Of a DNA stretch of 64,000 bases, positions 51,227 through 60,061 are shown piece by piece. The notes beneath the pieces were generated by a model. The model made no database searches. It saw only the letters and a program-made list of their open reading frames with translations, and was not told the origin of the DNA. This DNA is from Nocardia wallacei (GTDB lineage: Bacteria > Actinomycetota > Actinomycetes > Mycobacteriales > Mycobacteriaceae). Both the position numbers and the translations under genes were made by a program. How positions within the stretch are numbered: the stretch's first letter is position 1; each line of letters starts with the position of its first letter. The DNA lies in the NCBI RefSeq assembly GCF_029868745.1, contig NZ_JARWOP010000314.1, positions 1-64,000 of the forward strand, read 5' to 3'.

Positions 51227-53100
51227 CCGCTATTCAGTTGGCGCAGCGGGCCACCGGGCTGTTGCGCACCTTCAATACCGCCGGGGTGCTGTCGGCCGCC
51301 GACGTCCACGTGGCCGTGCGGCTGGGCCGGTTGGGGCGGGAGGACTCGGAGGTGGTGCTGTTGGCGGCGGCCCTCGCGGTGCGTGCGGTGCGGTCGGGTT
51401 CGGTGTGCCTGGAACTGCGGCGGATGCACGAGATCGGCGTGGACGGTGAGGGTTTCGACACCGGCGACCCGGACGTCGTCGATCCCGCGACGCTGCCGTG
51501 GCCGGACGTGGACGAGGTGCTGGCCGCGCTGCGGGTCAGCCCGCTGGTGGAGGGCAGCGCGGCCGGACCGCTGCGCCCGCTGCGGCTGGTCGAGCACGAG
51601 GGCGCCGGCCCGCTGCTGTACCTGGACCGGTACTACCGGCAGGAGCAGACCATCCGCCACGCGCTGACCGAACGCGCGGCCGGGCATCCGCTGGTCGACC
51701 CGGAAACGATTCGGCGGCAACTGGACCGGCTGTTTCCCGACGCCGCGGGTCCCGGCGACCCGCCGGACCGCCAGCGCGTGGCCGCGGCGCTGGCCGCCAC
51801 CCACTGGACCACCGTCGTGGCCGGTGGTCCGGGCACCGGCAAGACCCACACCATCGCCCGCATCCTGGCGTTGCTGGTGGCGCATCAGCAGGCCGTTCCC
51901 GGCGCCCCGGCGCTGCGGATCGCGCTGGCCGCGCCAACCGGCAAGGCCGCCGCGCGCCTGCAGGAATCGGTGCGCGAGCAGGCGGGCGACCTGGAACTGC
52001 CGGACCTGACCGCCGCCACCCTGCACCGCCTGCTGGGCTGGCAGCGCGGCGGCGCCACCCGGTTCCGTCACCACGAATTCAACCGGCTGCCATACGACAT
52101 CATCGTCATCGACGAGACCTCGATGGTGTCGCTGACCATGATGAGCCGCCTGCTGCCCGCGGTGCGCCCCGACACCCGCCTGGTGCTGGTCGGCGACCCG
52201 GACCAGCTCGCCTCGGTGGACGCCGGCGCCGTCCTCGCCGACCTGGTCGCCGGGCCCGTTGTCGGCGAGCCGAACCCGGTGCTCGACGAGATCCTCGGCG
52301 GCGCCGGTGCCGATCATCCCGACGCGTTGTCGGTCCGAGAGCGGGATCGGTTGCGCGGCGGCATCGTTCGCCTCACCCGCGGCCGCCGCTTCGGCGGGCG
52401 GATCGCCGCGCTGGCGGTGGCGGTGCGGGCGGGCGACGCCGAGACGGCGCTGGCGCTGCTGGCCGACGGCGGCGACGAGCTGTCACTACAGCCGCCCGAC
52501 GACACCGGCGGCGTGCGTGCCGACGTGGTCCGTGCCGCTCGCGAATCGACGGCTGCCGCCGAATCCGGGGACGCCGCGGGCGCCCTGGCGGCGATGGAAT
52601 CGCATCGGCTGCTGTGCGCGCATCGGCAGGGGCAGTTCGGTGTGGAACGCTGGGACCGGCTGGCCGCGGGCTGGGTCGCGGCCGCGGGCATCGGGACCGA
52701 ACCCGGTGCCGGGCAATGGTTTCCGGGCCAGCCGCTGCTGGTCACCGCGAACGATCACGAGGCGCGCATCTACAACGGCGACACCGGTGTCATCGTCCGT
52801 GGCGCGGACGGGTCGCTGCGCGCGGCCCTGCAGCGCGGCACCGAGCCCTATCTGGTGCACCCGACGCAGTTCCCGGGCGTCACCACGGTCTACGCCATGA
52901 CCATCCACCGCAGCCAGGGCAGCCAGTACGGCACGGTGTCGGTGGTCCTGCCGGGACCGGAATCGACCCTGCTCACACGTGAACTGCTCTACACGGCCAT
53001 CACCCGCTCGCGCCACCGGGTCCGGATCATCGGCACCGAGGAGGCGATCCGCGCGGGTATCGCGCGCCGGGTGCTGCGCGCCAGCGGTCTGCGCGCTTGA
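51223..53100 (+). CDS. recD: RecBCD subunit RecD
   Basis: 625 residues from GTG with GAGGA upstream. SF1B helicase: Walker A GGPGTGKT (residues 201-208, Lys207), AAPTGKAAARLQES, VIDETSMVSL (motif II), VLVGDPDQLASV (motif III) and TIHRSQGSQYGTV near 561 (motif V), YTAITRSRHRV (motif VI). The 5'-3' motor of RecBCD. 118 bp separate it from recB, bridged by a possible small ORF. Confidence 0.96.
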   Translation: MTAIQLAQRATGLLRTFNTAGVLSAADVHVAVRLGRLGREDSEVVLLAAALAVRAVRSGSVCLELRRMHEIGVDGEGFDTGDPDVVDPATLPWPDVDEVLAALRVSPLVEGSAAGPLRPLRLVEHEGAGPLLYLDRYYRQEQTIRHALTERAAGHPLVDPETIRRQLDRLFPDAAGPGDPPDRQRVAAALAATHWTTVVAGGPGTGKTHTIARILALLVAHQQAVPGAPALRIALAAPTGKAAARLQESVREQAGDLELPDLTAATLHRLLGWQRGGATRFRHHEFNRLPYDIIVIDETSMVSLTMMSRLLPAVRPDTRLVLVGDPDQLASVDAGAVLADLVAGPVVGEPNPVLDEILGGAGADHPDALSVRERDRLRGGIVRLTRGRRFGGRIAALAVAVRAGDAETALALLADGGDELSLQPPDDTGGVRADVVRAARESTAAAESGDAAGALAAMESHRLLCAHRQGQFGVERWDRLAAGWVAAAGIGTEPGAGQWFPGQPLLVTANDHEARIYNGDTGVIVRGADGSLRAALQRGTEPYLVHPTQFPGVTTVYAMTIHRSQGSQYGTVSVVLPGPESTLLTRELLYTAITRSRHRVRIIGTEEAIRAGIARRVLRASGLRA

Positions 53101-53485
53101 CCGACGGCCGCGCACTGATCGGCACACTCTGTCTCGGCACCGCCGTGCGGACCTGCGAACAGCCTGGCGATCCACCGCACGCGAGGCATCCTCACGTTCC
53201 GTTTTCGCAGGATCGCCCCGGGCGCAGGGTATTTCGCGTCGTCGCAGGCCGTGGTTTCCCGGTCGTCCAAGCCGCCGAGTCGCGATAGCATCCGGACATA
53301 GCCCATGGTGGGAGCGCCGCGTGTACGAGTTCCCAAGGGCCGCTGCGCAATCGAGAGAGAATTCGTCGCACTGCTGCTAATCTGGAACGGCCGTCCGGTT
53401 CTTCCGGACGGTAACGCTCGATTGGTCAGTCTAGCTTCGCGCGGTCCATTGCGTGCGGAGTTCGTTGTGCTGCAATGGTTGTGAG
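53101..53485. other. Intergenic region downstream of recD
   Basis: 385 bp with no convincing gene. It contains the perfect dyad at 53391-53411 (listed separately) and must hold the promoter of the P450 pair. Short open frames here lack ribosome sites and codon bias. Confidence 0.5.
53391..53411. promoter_or_regulatory. Perfect 8-bp dyad upstream of P450 pair
   Basis: CCGTCCGG-TTCTT-CCGGACGG, fully paired arms with a 5-base loop, 75 bases before the first P450 start. Could be a regulator site or a recD terminator hairpin lacking a T tract. Confidence 0.5.
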
Positions 53486-54751
53486 GTGAACGCTTCCGTG
53501 TCGTCCGGCCCGCCGACCACCACGCCCGGAGCCTGTCCGGTCCAGGGGTCTCCCATTGATACCGACGGCCCGCGTGCGCTGCTCGACACCCCCGAGTTCG
53601 CTGCGGATCCGCACGGTTTCTACCGCACCATGCGCGACCGGTTCGGCTCGATGGTGCCCATCGAGCTGTCTCCCGGAGTGCCCGCGACGCTGGTCATCGG
53701 CTACCGCACGGCACTGCAGATCCTCAACGACCCGGAGCATTTCCCGGCCGATCCGCGGCACTGGCAGGACTCCGTGCCGGAGGACTGCCCGGTGCGGCCG
53801 ATGCTGCAGTGGTATCCCAACGCGCTGCGCAACGCCGGGTCGACGCACGCCCGCTACCGCCAGGCCTATGTCGCCGCCATCGACGGCATCGACCTGCATG
53901 CGCTGCACTCGACGGTGGAATCGATCGCCGTCCCGCTGATCAACACCTTCTGCGAGAAGGGCTCGGCGGATCTGTTGTCGCAGTACGCGTTTCCGCTGGT
54001 GTTCGAGTCGCTCAACCGCATGGTCGGCTGTTCGGCCGATATCGGCCAGCGGGTCGCCAGCGGGATGGCGGCGCTGTTCGACACGGTGAACGCGGCCTGG
54101 GGCATGCAGCACCTGTCCGAGGCGCTGATGGAGCTGATCGAGTTGCGCCGCGCCGACCCGGGCGACGATGTGACCTCGCGCCTGGCTCACCATTCGGCGA
54201 AGCTCACCGACGAGGAGATGCTCTACAACCTGATCAGCTTCTACGGCGCGGGCATCGAACCCATGCAGAACCTGATCAGCAACACGCTGCTGCTGATGCT
54301 GACCGACGACCGGTTCGGCGGCGGCGTGCTCGGCGGCAGCATGTCCACCCGCGACGCGCTGGACGAGGTGCTGTTCAACGACCCGCCGATGGCGAACTTC
54401 TCCGTCACCTATCCGCGCCAGCCGATCCTGATCGACAGCGTGTGGCTACCCGCGAACCAGCCGGTGGTGATCAGCCTGGCCGGATGCAACAACGATCCGT
54501 CGATCGCCGGCGGCGATCGCACTGGTAACCGCTCCCACCTGGCGTGGAGCGCGGGCCCGCACGCCTGCCCCGCGCGCTCGGTGGCCTACCTGGTCGCGCA
54601 GGACGCGATCGACCAGCTCCTGGACGCCCTGCCGGAGCTGGAACTGTCCGGCTCACGCGCCGACATCACCTGGCGGCCGGGCCCGTTCCACCGCGCCATG
54701 GCGGCGCTACCCGTCAGCTTTCCCCCGGCCCCACCGTTGAATCTGGCGTAA
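53486..54751 (+). CDS. Cytochrome P450 lacking the ExxR motif (CYP157-like)
   Basis: 421 residues from a GTG. Heme loop is present but degenerate, SAGPHACPARS with Cys361. The K-helix reads DEVLFNDPP, so the otherwise near-universal ExxR is missing, and the I-helix reads FYGAGIEPMQN instead of AGxET. Exactly this loss is known in the CYP157 family, which is encoded beside a CYP154 in Streptomyces conservons. The next gene is a canonical P450 of CYP154 size whose ribosome site overlaps this stop. Confidence 0.88.
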   Translation: MNASVSSGPPTTTPGACPVQGSPIDTDGPRALLDTPEFAADPHGFYRTMRDRFGSMVPIELSPGVPATLVIGYRTALQILNDPEHFPADPRHWQDSVPEDCPVRPMLQWYPNALRNAGSTHARYRQAYVAAIDGIDLHALHSTVESIAVPLINTFCEKGSADLLSQYAFPLVFESLNRMVGCSADIGQRVASGMAALFDTVNAAWGMQHLSEALMELIELRRADPGDDVTSRLAHHSAKLTDEEMLYNLISFYGAGIEPMQNLISNTLLLMLTDDRFGGGVLGGSMSTRDALDEVLFNDPPMANFSVTYPRQPILIDSVWLPANQPVVISLAGCNNDPSIAGGDRTGNRSHLAWSAGPHACPARSVAYLVAQDAIDQLLDALPELELSGSRADITWRPGPFHRAMAALPVSFPPAPPLNLA

Positions 54752-54763
54752 GGAGAACCCCCG

Positions 54764-55996
54764 ATGGCGCACGATCCGATTGTCCTGGACCTCGCCGGTA
54801 CCGATATCCAGGCCGAGTCGGCGCGAATCCGCGAGCGCGGCCCGATCGCCGAGGTGGTGCTTCCCGGTGGGGTGCCGGCCTGGTCGGTCACCGATCAGGC
54901 GGTGCTACGGAGTCTGCTGGCCGATTCGCGGGTGTCGAAGGATCCGCGCCAGCACTGGGCGGCCTTCATCAACGGCGAGATCACCGAGTCCTGGCCGCTG
55001 CTGCCGTGGGTGGCCGTGGACAGCATGTTCACCGCCTACGGCAAGGACCATCGGCGGCTGCGCAAGCTGGTGTCCCCGGCGTTCACGCACCGTCGCACCA
55101 CCGCGCTGCGGCCGCGCATCGAGGAACTGATCACCGACCTCCTCGACGATCTGGCGACCACTCCGCCCGGCCAGGTGGCGGATCTGCGCAGCCGCTACGC
55201 CTACCCGGTCCCGATCCGCGTCATCACCGAATTGATGGGTGTGCCAGAGCATCTCGGCCCGCCGATGCACAAGTGCGTGGACGGCTTCTTCGACACCTCG
55301 TTCACGCCCGAGCAGGCGCAGGCCAACTACCTGGAGATGTTCCGGCTGGTCAGCGAACTCGTCGCGTATCGCCGCGAACAGCCCGGCGACGACATCACCA
55401 GCGTGCTGATCACCACCCGCGACGAGGACGACGGTTCGCAGCTGACCGAGAAGGAACTCGTCGACACCCTGATGCTGGTGATCAACGCCGGGCACGAGAC
55501 CACGGTCAACCTGCTCGACCAAGCGATCACCGCGCTGCTGACGCATCCGGGGCAGCGCGCCGCGGTGGTCTCCGGCGAGGTGCCGTGGTCGGATCTGGTA
55601 GAGGAGACGCTGCGCTATCAGGCGCCGGTGGCTCATCTGCCCTTGCGCTACGCGGTCGAGGACATCGAGATCGACGGCGGATACCGAATTCCCAAGGGGG
55701 AAGCCATTCTCGCCTCCTACGCCGGGGCGAGCCGGGACCCGAAGATCCACGGCGACACCAGCGACGAGTTCGACATTCGCCGCAAGACCAAGGACCAGCA
55801 CGTGGCGTTCGGGTACGGCGCGCACCACTGCCTCGGCGCGCCGCTGGCCCGGCTCGAGGCGACCATGGCGCTGCCCGCCCTGTTCCAGCGTTTCCCGAAG
55901 CTGCGATTCGCCACGGACCCTAAGGATTTGGCGCCGGTGGGCAGTTTCATCTCCAACGGTCACGCGACGCTGCCGGTGTATCTCGACGGCGAATAG
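54764..55996 (+). CDS. Cytochrome P450 (CYP154-like partner)
   Basis: 410 residues, ATG with AAGGAG formed at the preceding stop codon. All hallmarks are intact: AGHETTVNLLD (I-helix), EETLR (ExxR), FGYGAHHCLGAPLAR (heme, Cys356). It starts 12 bp after the ExxR-less P450, so they are coupled. CYP154 members hydroxylate varied hydrophobic substrates; the natural substrate here is unknown. Confidence 0.93.
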   Translation: MAHDPIVLDLAGTDIQAESARIRERGPIAEVVLPGGVPAWSVTDQAVLRSLLADSRVSKDPRQHWAAFINGEITESWPLLPWVAVDSMFTAYGKDHRRLRKLVSPAFTHRRTTALRPRIEELITDLLDDLATTPPGQVADLRSRYAYPVPIRVITELMGVPEHLGPPMHKCVDGFFDTSFTPEQAQANYLEMFRLVSELVAYRREQPGDDITSVLITTRDEDDGSQLTEKELVDTLMLVINAGHETTVNLLDQAITALLTHPGQRAAVVSGEVPWSDLVEETLRYQAPVAHLPLRYAVEDIEIDGGYRIPKGEAILASYAGASRDPKIHGDTSDEFDIRRKTKDQHVAFGYGAHHCLGAPLARLEATMALPALFQRFPKLRFATDPKDLAPVGSFISNGHATLPVYLDGE

Positions 55997-55999
55997 CGA

Positions 56000-56698
56000 T
56001 CAACCGGTCGCCTCGAAGATGCCGGGGATCGTCAGCGCGAGCTCGACGTCCTCGCGCCGGCCGAGCGTGACCAGCACACTGCGGATCATCGTCAGCCGGG
56101 CCGCGGCCACTTCGTCGGGCGCCGGTTCGCCGCCCGGCGCGGCGGCCGCGGACACCCGGTACACGACGAATTCGCAGACCTGCAGCGCCGTATCGAGATC
56201 CAGCGGGCTGGGCAGCGGTCGCCCGAGGGCGGCGAACTTCGCGCGGACCAGCGCGCGGATGTCGTCGAACGCCTCCTCGCGATAGATCGACACGGGCGAC
56301 GCCGGATCGTGGAGTTCGGCGAAGACCGGGCGCAGCATGGCCCCGTGGCCGCGCGCCCAGTCGAGATAGGCGTCGATGAGGCCGATGCCCAGCTGCACCG
56401 GTTCGTCGGAATTCTCCAGGGCCTCGCGGATGCCGCCGACCAGTCCCTCGTTGGAGGCGGTGAGCAGAACATGCAGTGGGGCTTCGGCATTGGCGAAATA
56501 CCGGTAGAAGGTCGGCCGGGCGAGACCGGCCCGATCGATGATGCGCGCGACATTGAGCCCGCGCGAGCCGTGCGCGGTGAACACGTCCGCGGCGGCCAGC
56601 ACGATCCGGGCGCGCACCTCGTCGGCCTGCTCGCGGGTCTGCGGCGGGCGGCCGCGGCGGGCGCGGCTGTGCGGTGTGGACACAGCGTCGCGCGGCAT
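56000..56698 (-). CDS. TetR family regulator
   Basis: 232 residues. A basic N-terminal arm (SRARRGRPPQTRE) precedes the HTH (IIDRAGLARPTFYRYFANAE). It faces the aldehyde dehydrogenase gene across a 128-bp region with two clear palindromes. Its 3' end meets the convergent P450 gene within 3 bp. Confidence 0.93.
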   Translation of the reverse strand: MPRDAVSTPHSRARRGRPPQTREQADEVRARIVLAAADVFTAHGSRGLNVARIIDRAGLARPTFYRYFANAEAPLHVLLTASNEGLVGGIREALENSDEPVQLGIGLIDAYLDWARGHGAMLRPVFAELHDPASPVSIYREEAFDDIRALVRAKFAALGRPLPSPLDLDTALQVCEFVVYRVSAAAAPGGEPAPDEVAAARLTMIRSVLVTLGRREDVELALTIPGIFEATG

Positions 56699-56759
56699 CT
56701 GTGATTCCTCCCAGCTCGGTACCCGGCGCTTGACACTGCGCGCCTGAACTCGATTAATC

Positions 56760-56790
56760 TAACACCGGTGTTAAGCTAACACTGGTGTTC
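56760..56790. promoter_or_regulatory. Two tandem palindromic TetR operators
   Basis: Site 1 is a perfect 14-bp palindrome, TAACACCGGTGTTA (56760-56773). Site 2 is AACACTGGTGTT at 56778-56789, one base off symmetric at its centre. Centres are 17 bp apart. They lie 37-67 bases upstream of the aldehyde dehydrogenase start and about 62 bases from the tetR start; the AACACYGGTGTT core is typical of TetR sites controlling lipid/steroid-type catabolic genes. Confidence 0.8.
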
Positions 56791-56826
56791 AACTAATTCA
56801 TGTTCCGCCGATCGAGAGGGCCGACG

Positions 56827-58398
56827 ATGACGACCGCCCCGCAACTGGCCCCCGCCGACGCGCTCCCGGACTCGCTGGTGCGGCGATTGCTCGCCCACGC
56901 GACCGCCGGCGGCGCCGCCGCGGTCGAGGTGTTCGCCCCCGCGACCGGGCGCAAGATCGCCGATCTGCCGCAGTCGTCCACGGCGGACATCGATGCCGCC
57001 TTCACCGTCGCGCGGGAGGCGCAGCGCCGGTGGGCGCGGGTGCCGGTGCGGGAGCGGGCCGCCGTGCTGCGCCGGTTCCACGACCTGGTGCTCGCCGAGC
57101 AGGACGCCATCCTCGACATCGTGCAGCTGGAATCCGGCAAGTCCCGGGTGCACGCCTTCGACGAGGTCGGCGATGTCGCGGTCAATGCCCGGTACTACGC
57201 CGCCGCGGCGGAGAAGCTGCTGGCCACCCGCTCGCCGCGGGGCGTGCTGCCGGTGCTGACGCGGGTGGAGGTGCGGAACCGGCCCAAGGGCGTCGTCGCG
57301 GTGATCTCGCCGTGGAACTATCCGCTGGCGCTGGCCGCCTCCGACGCGCTGCCCGCGCTGATGGCGGGCAACGCGGTGGTCGCGCGGCCGGACAACCAGA
57401 CCGCACTCACCGCGCTGTGGGCCATCGACGCCGCCGAGCGCGCGGGCCTGCCGAAGGGTCTGTGGCAGGCGGTGCTCGGGCGCGGGTCGGTGATCGGCGG
57501 CGAGGTGATCGCCCGCGCCGATTTCGTGGATTACACCGGTTCCAGCGCGACCGGCCGCACCATCGCCCGCCAGGCGGGGGAGCGGCTGATCGGCTACTCG
57601 CTGGAACTGGGCGGCAAGAATCCGCTGCTGGTACTCGCCGACGCGGACGTGTCGGCGGCGGCCAAGATCGCGGTGCGGGCCTGCTTCGCGTCGGCCGGGC
57701 AGCTCTGCGAGTCGATCGAGCGAATCTACGTGCACGACAGCGTGTATGACCGCTTCGTGGCCGAATTCGCCGGGCACACCGCGAAATTGCGGCTCGGCGC
57801 GGCGCTGGACTACTCCTACGAGATCGGTTCGCTGACCTTCCCGCGCCAGATCGACACCGTCGCCGCGCATGTCGAGGACGCCGTGGCCCAGGGCGCCACG
57901 GTGCGCGCCGGTGGGCGCGCCCGGCCCGACCTGGGTCCGTACTTCTACGAGCCGACGATTCTCGAGAATGTGCGGCCGGGGATGACGGTGTACCGGGAGG
58001 AAACCTTCGGGCCGGTGGTGTCGGTGTACCGGGTGCACAGCGACGACGAGGCGGTCGAGCAGGCCAACGACACCGCCTACGGCCTGAATGCCAGTGTGTG
58101 GAGCCGGAATACGGCGCGGGCCCGGGAGATCGCCGCCCGCATCCATGCCGGATCGGTGAATGTGAACGAGGGTTTCATCGCGGCCTGGGGCAGCGTGGCC
58201 GCTCCCTCCGGCGGCTTGGGCATCTCCGGCGGCGGGCGTCGGCACGGCCCGGAGGGGCTGCTGAAGTACATCGACACCCAGACCATCGCCGTGCAGCGGG
58301 CGCTGCCGATCGCGCCGCTGCCGGGCATGTCCGAGGCGGTGTGGGCCAAGACGCTGACGCTGTACTTCGGCGTGATGAAGGCCTTGCGGCAGAAGTGA
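56827..58398 (+). CDS. Aldehyde dehydrogenase (succinate-semialdehyde dehydrogenase-like)
   Basis: 523 residues from MTTAPQLAPADALPD, with GAGAGGG upstream. Catalytic pair Glu260 (ELGGKNP) and Cys294 (GQLCESIER), 34 apart as usual; SPWNYPLALA and YTGSSATGRTIA bind the cofactor. It resembles mycobacterial GabD2-type enzymes, but the true aldehyde is unknown. Coupled to the downstream SDR (25 bp), it probably oxidises the aldehyde made from an alcohol by that SDR. Confidence 0.93.
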   Translation: MTTAPQLAPADALPDSLVRRLLAHATAGGAAAVEVFAPATGRKIADLPQSSTADIDAAFTVAREAQRRWARVPVRERAAVLRRFHDLVLAEQDAILDIVQLESGKSRVHAFDEVGDVAVNARYYAAAAEKLLATRSPRGVLPVLTRVEVRNRPKGVVAVISPWNYPLALAASDALPALMAGNAVVARPDNQTALTALWAIDAAERAGLPKGLWQAVLGRGSVIGGEVIARADFVDYTGSSATGRTIARQAGERLIGYSLELGGKNPLLVLADADVSAAAKIAVRACFASAGQLCESIERIYVHDSVYDRFVAEFAGHTAKLRLGAALDYSYEIGSLTFPRQIDTVAAHVEDAVAQGATVRAGGRARPDLGPYFYEPTILENVRPGMTVYREETFGPVVSVYRVHSDDEAVEQANDTAYGLNASVWSRNTARAREIAARIHAGSVNVNEGFIAAWGSVAAPSGGLGISGGGRRHGPEGLLKYIDTQTIAVQRALPIAPLPGMSEAVWAKTLTLYFGVMKALRQK

Positions 58399-58423
58399 TC
58401 CGGCGGAAACGACAGGGGAAGTG

Positions 58424-59257
58424 ATGGATATGGACACGGTTGCCGGGCGGCAGGTGCTGATCACCGGGGCGGCGATGGGGCTGGGCAAGTCCTTCGCCGA
58501 GCGCGCGGTGCGGGAGCTGGCCGCCGACGTCGTGCTGTGGGACGTCAACGAGCAGGCGCTGAAGGAGACGGCCGCCGAACTCGCGGCGGCGGGCACCTCG
58601 CGGGTGCACCACTACGTGGTCGACGTGTCGGATGCGGCGGCCATCGCCGAGGCGGCGGCCGCGGTGCGCGCGGACGTCGGTGATATCGACGTCCTGGTGA
58701 ACAACGCGGGCATCGTGCGGGGCAACGGGTACTTCTGGGAGACGCGCGACCGGGCCGACATCGACAAGACGGTGGCGATCAATTCCCTTGCGCCGATGTA
58801 CATCACGCTGGAATTCCTCCCGGCGATGGTGTCCGGCCGGACGCCCGCGCGGGTGCTGAACATCGCCTCGTCGGCGGCCCTGGTGGCCAATCCGCGCATG
58901 AGCGTCTACGCCGGGTCGAAGTGGGCGGCGCTGGGCTGGTCGGATTCGGTGCGGCTGGAGTTGGAGCAGTCCGGCAACGACCACGTCAAGGTCACCACCT
59001 TCTGCCCGACCTACATCAACACCGGAATGTTCGAGGGCGCCAAGGGTTTCTGGTTCACGCCCATCATCGAGCAGGAGGAAGCGGTCGAGACGGCGTGGAC
59101 CCAGATGAAGAAGGGCGCGCCGCTGGTGGTCATGCCGTGGACCTCGCGGTTCAACCGCGCCGTATCCGGTCTGCTGCCGCTGAAGGTCCGCGACTTCTAT
59201 CTCGACACTGTCGGCGTCTACCACTCGATGGACGAGTTCACCGGTCGCAAGCGGTAG
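58424..59257 (+). CDS. Short-chain dehydrogenase/reductase
   Basis: 277 residues from MDMDTVAGRQVLITG (ATG at 58424; AGGGGAA 5 bases upstream). Cofactor motif TGAAMGLGKSFAE, NNAGIVRGNG and active site SVYAGSKWAALGW (Tyr-x3-Lys). Second gene of the TetR-controlled operon; alcohol/ketone interconversion upstream of the aldehyde dehydrogenase is the likely step. Confidence 0.92.
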   Translation: MDMDTVAGRQVLITGAAMGLGKSFAERAVRELAADVVLWDVNEQALKETAAELAAAGTSRVHHYVVDVSDAAAIAEAAAAVRADVGDIDVLVNNAGIVRGNGYFWETRDRADIDKTVAINSLAPMYITLEFLPAMVSGRTPARVLNIASSAALVANPRMSVYAGSKWAALGWSDSVRLELEQSGNDHVKVTTFCPTYINTGMFEGAKGFWFTPIIEQEEAVETAWTQMKKGAPLVVMPWTSRFNRAVSGLLPLKVRDFYLDTVGVYHSMDEFTGRKR

Positions 59258-59284
59258 CGCGGGGAAGCGCCGGTCCGCCGCCGT

Positions 59285-59410
59285 TCAGTGGTGCCAGGGC
59301 AGCGTGACCGGCTCGGCCGCACGGCGGCCCGCGATCAGCTCGGGCAGTAGCGCGGCCGGCCCGAGCGGGTAGATCGTCTCGCTGGTGGCCGACAACTCGT
59401 CGAACGCCCA
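59285..59410 (-). pseudogene. Possible 3' remnant of a lost gene
   Basis: The minus strand encodes a coding-like tail: RRWAFDELSATSETIYPLGP, then AALLPELIAGRRAAEPVTLP, then WHH and a stop at 59285-59287. Third positions are overwhelmingly G/C and composition looks protein-like, yet no start or upstream domain is present before the DUF4232 promoter. The parent family is not recognised. Confidence 0.35.
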
Positions 59411-59469
59411 CCGGCGGCGGCGGACTCGCCTAGGGTCGACAGGGCTCGCCCGATGACCCGAAGGGAACC

Positions 59470-59985
59470 ATGAACTCGACGAAGTGGCGCATCACAGCAC
59501 TGGCCGGCACCGGCGCGGCGGTCCTGGCCGCGCTGGCGGTACCGGCGACGACCAGCTCCGCCCAGCCACCGGTGTGCGCTGCCGAGACCCTGAACCTGAA
59601 CATCCTGCAATTCGACGCTCCGGTCCCGGGCCAGAACCAGCTGACGGTGGTGCTGACCAACAAGTCGGCGCAAAGCTGTGCGGTGCATGGCTTTCCGGAG
59701 GCGGAGCTGGTGGGCCCGGAGGATCCGGCCTTCGGCTCCACCTACCAGCTGCCCCGGCAGCAGGCCGACTTCGCGCCGGTGACCGTCGAGCCCGGCTCCG
59801 CGGTGCGCAGCGAGCTGACCTATCTGTCGGGCGGTCCGGATGGCTGGGTCCCGGCCACCCTCGTCGTCACCCCGCCGGACACCACCACCCCGCTGCGGGT
59901 CCCGTGGCCGGCCGGCGCGAGCGTGCAGCGCCAGGACGCGGCCACCCACCCCGGTACTTTCATCGGACCCCTGCGGCCCATCTGA
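59470..59985 (+). CDS. Secreted DUF4232 protein
   Basis: 171 residues; ATG preceded by AAGGGA. Signal peptide (MNSTKWRITALAGTGAAVLA ... SSAQ). The DUF4232 beta-sandwich includes NQLTVVLTNKSAQSCAVHGFP and VEPGSAVRSELTYLSGG, with two Cys (PVCAAE, SCAVHG) that probably form a disulfide. Extracytoplasmic, function unknown. Confidence 0.88.
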   Translation: MNSTKWRITALAGTGAAVLAALAVPATTSSAQPPVCAAETLNLNILQFDAPVPGQNQLTVVLTNKSAQSCAVHGFPEAELVGPEDPAFGSTYQLPRQQADFAPVTVEPGSAVRSELTYLSGGPDGWVPATLVVTPPDTTTPLRVPWPAGASVQRQDAATHPGTFIGPLRPI

Positions 59986-60061
59986 CCGTCGGCCGCGGGG
60001 ACCGAGTCCCGCACACCGGAGGGTTCCGGGGGATGTCGGGGCCGGTCGATAGGCTTGTCGG

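Noticed and set aside
53097..53288. 63-codon plus-strand frame after recD
   Set aside because: TTG start inside the recD stop region, no Shine-Dalgarno and no domain; codon choice unlike real genes here.
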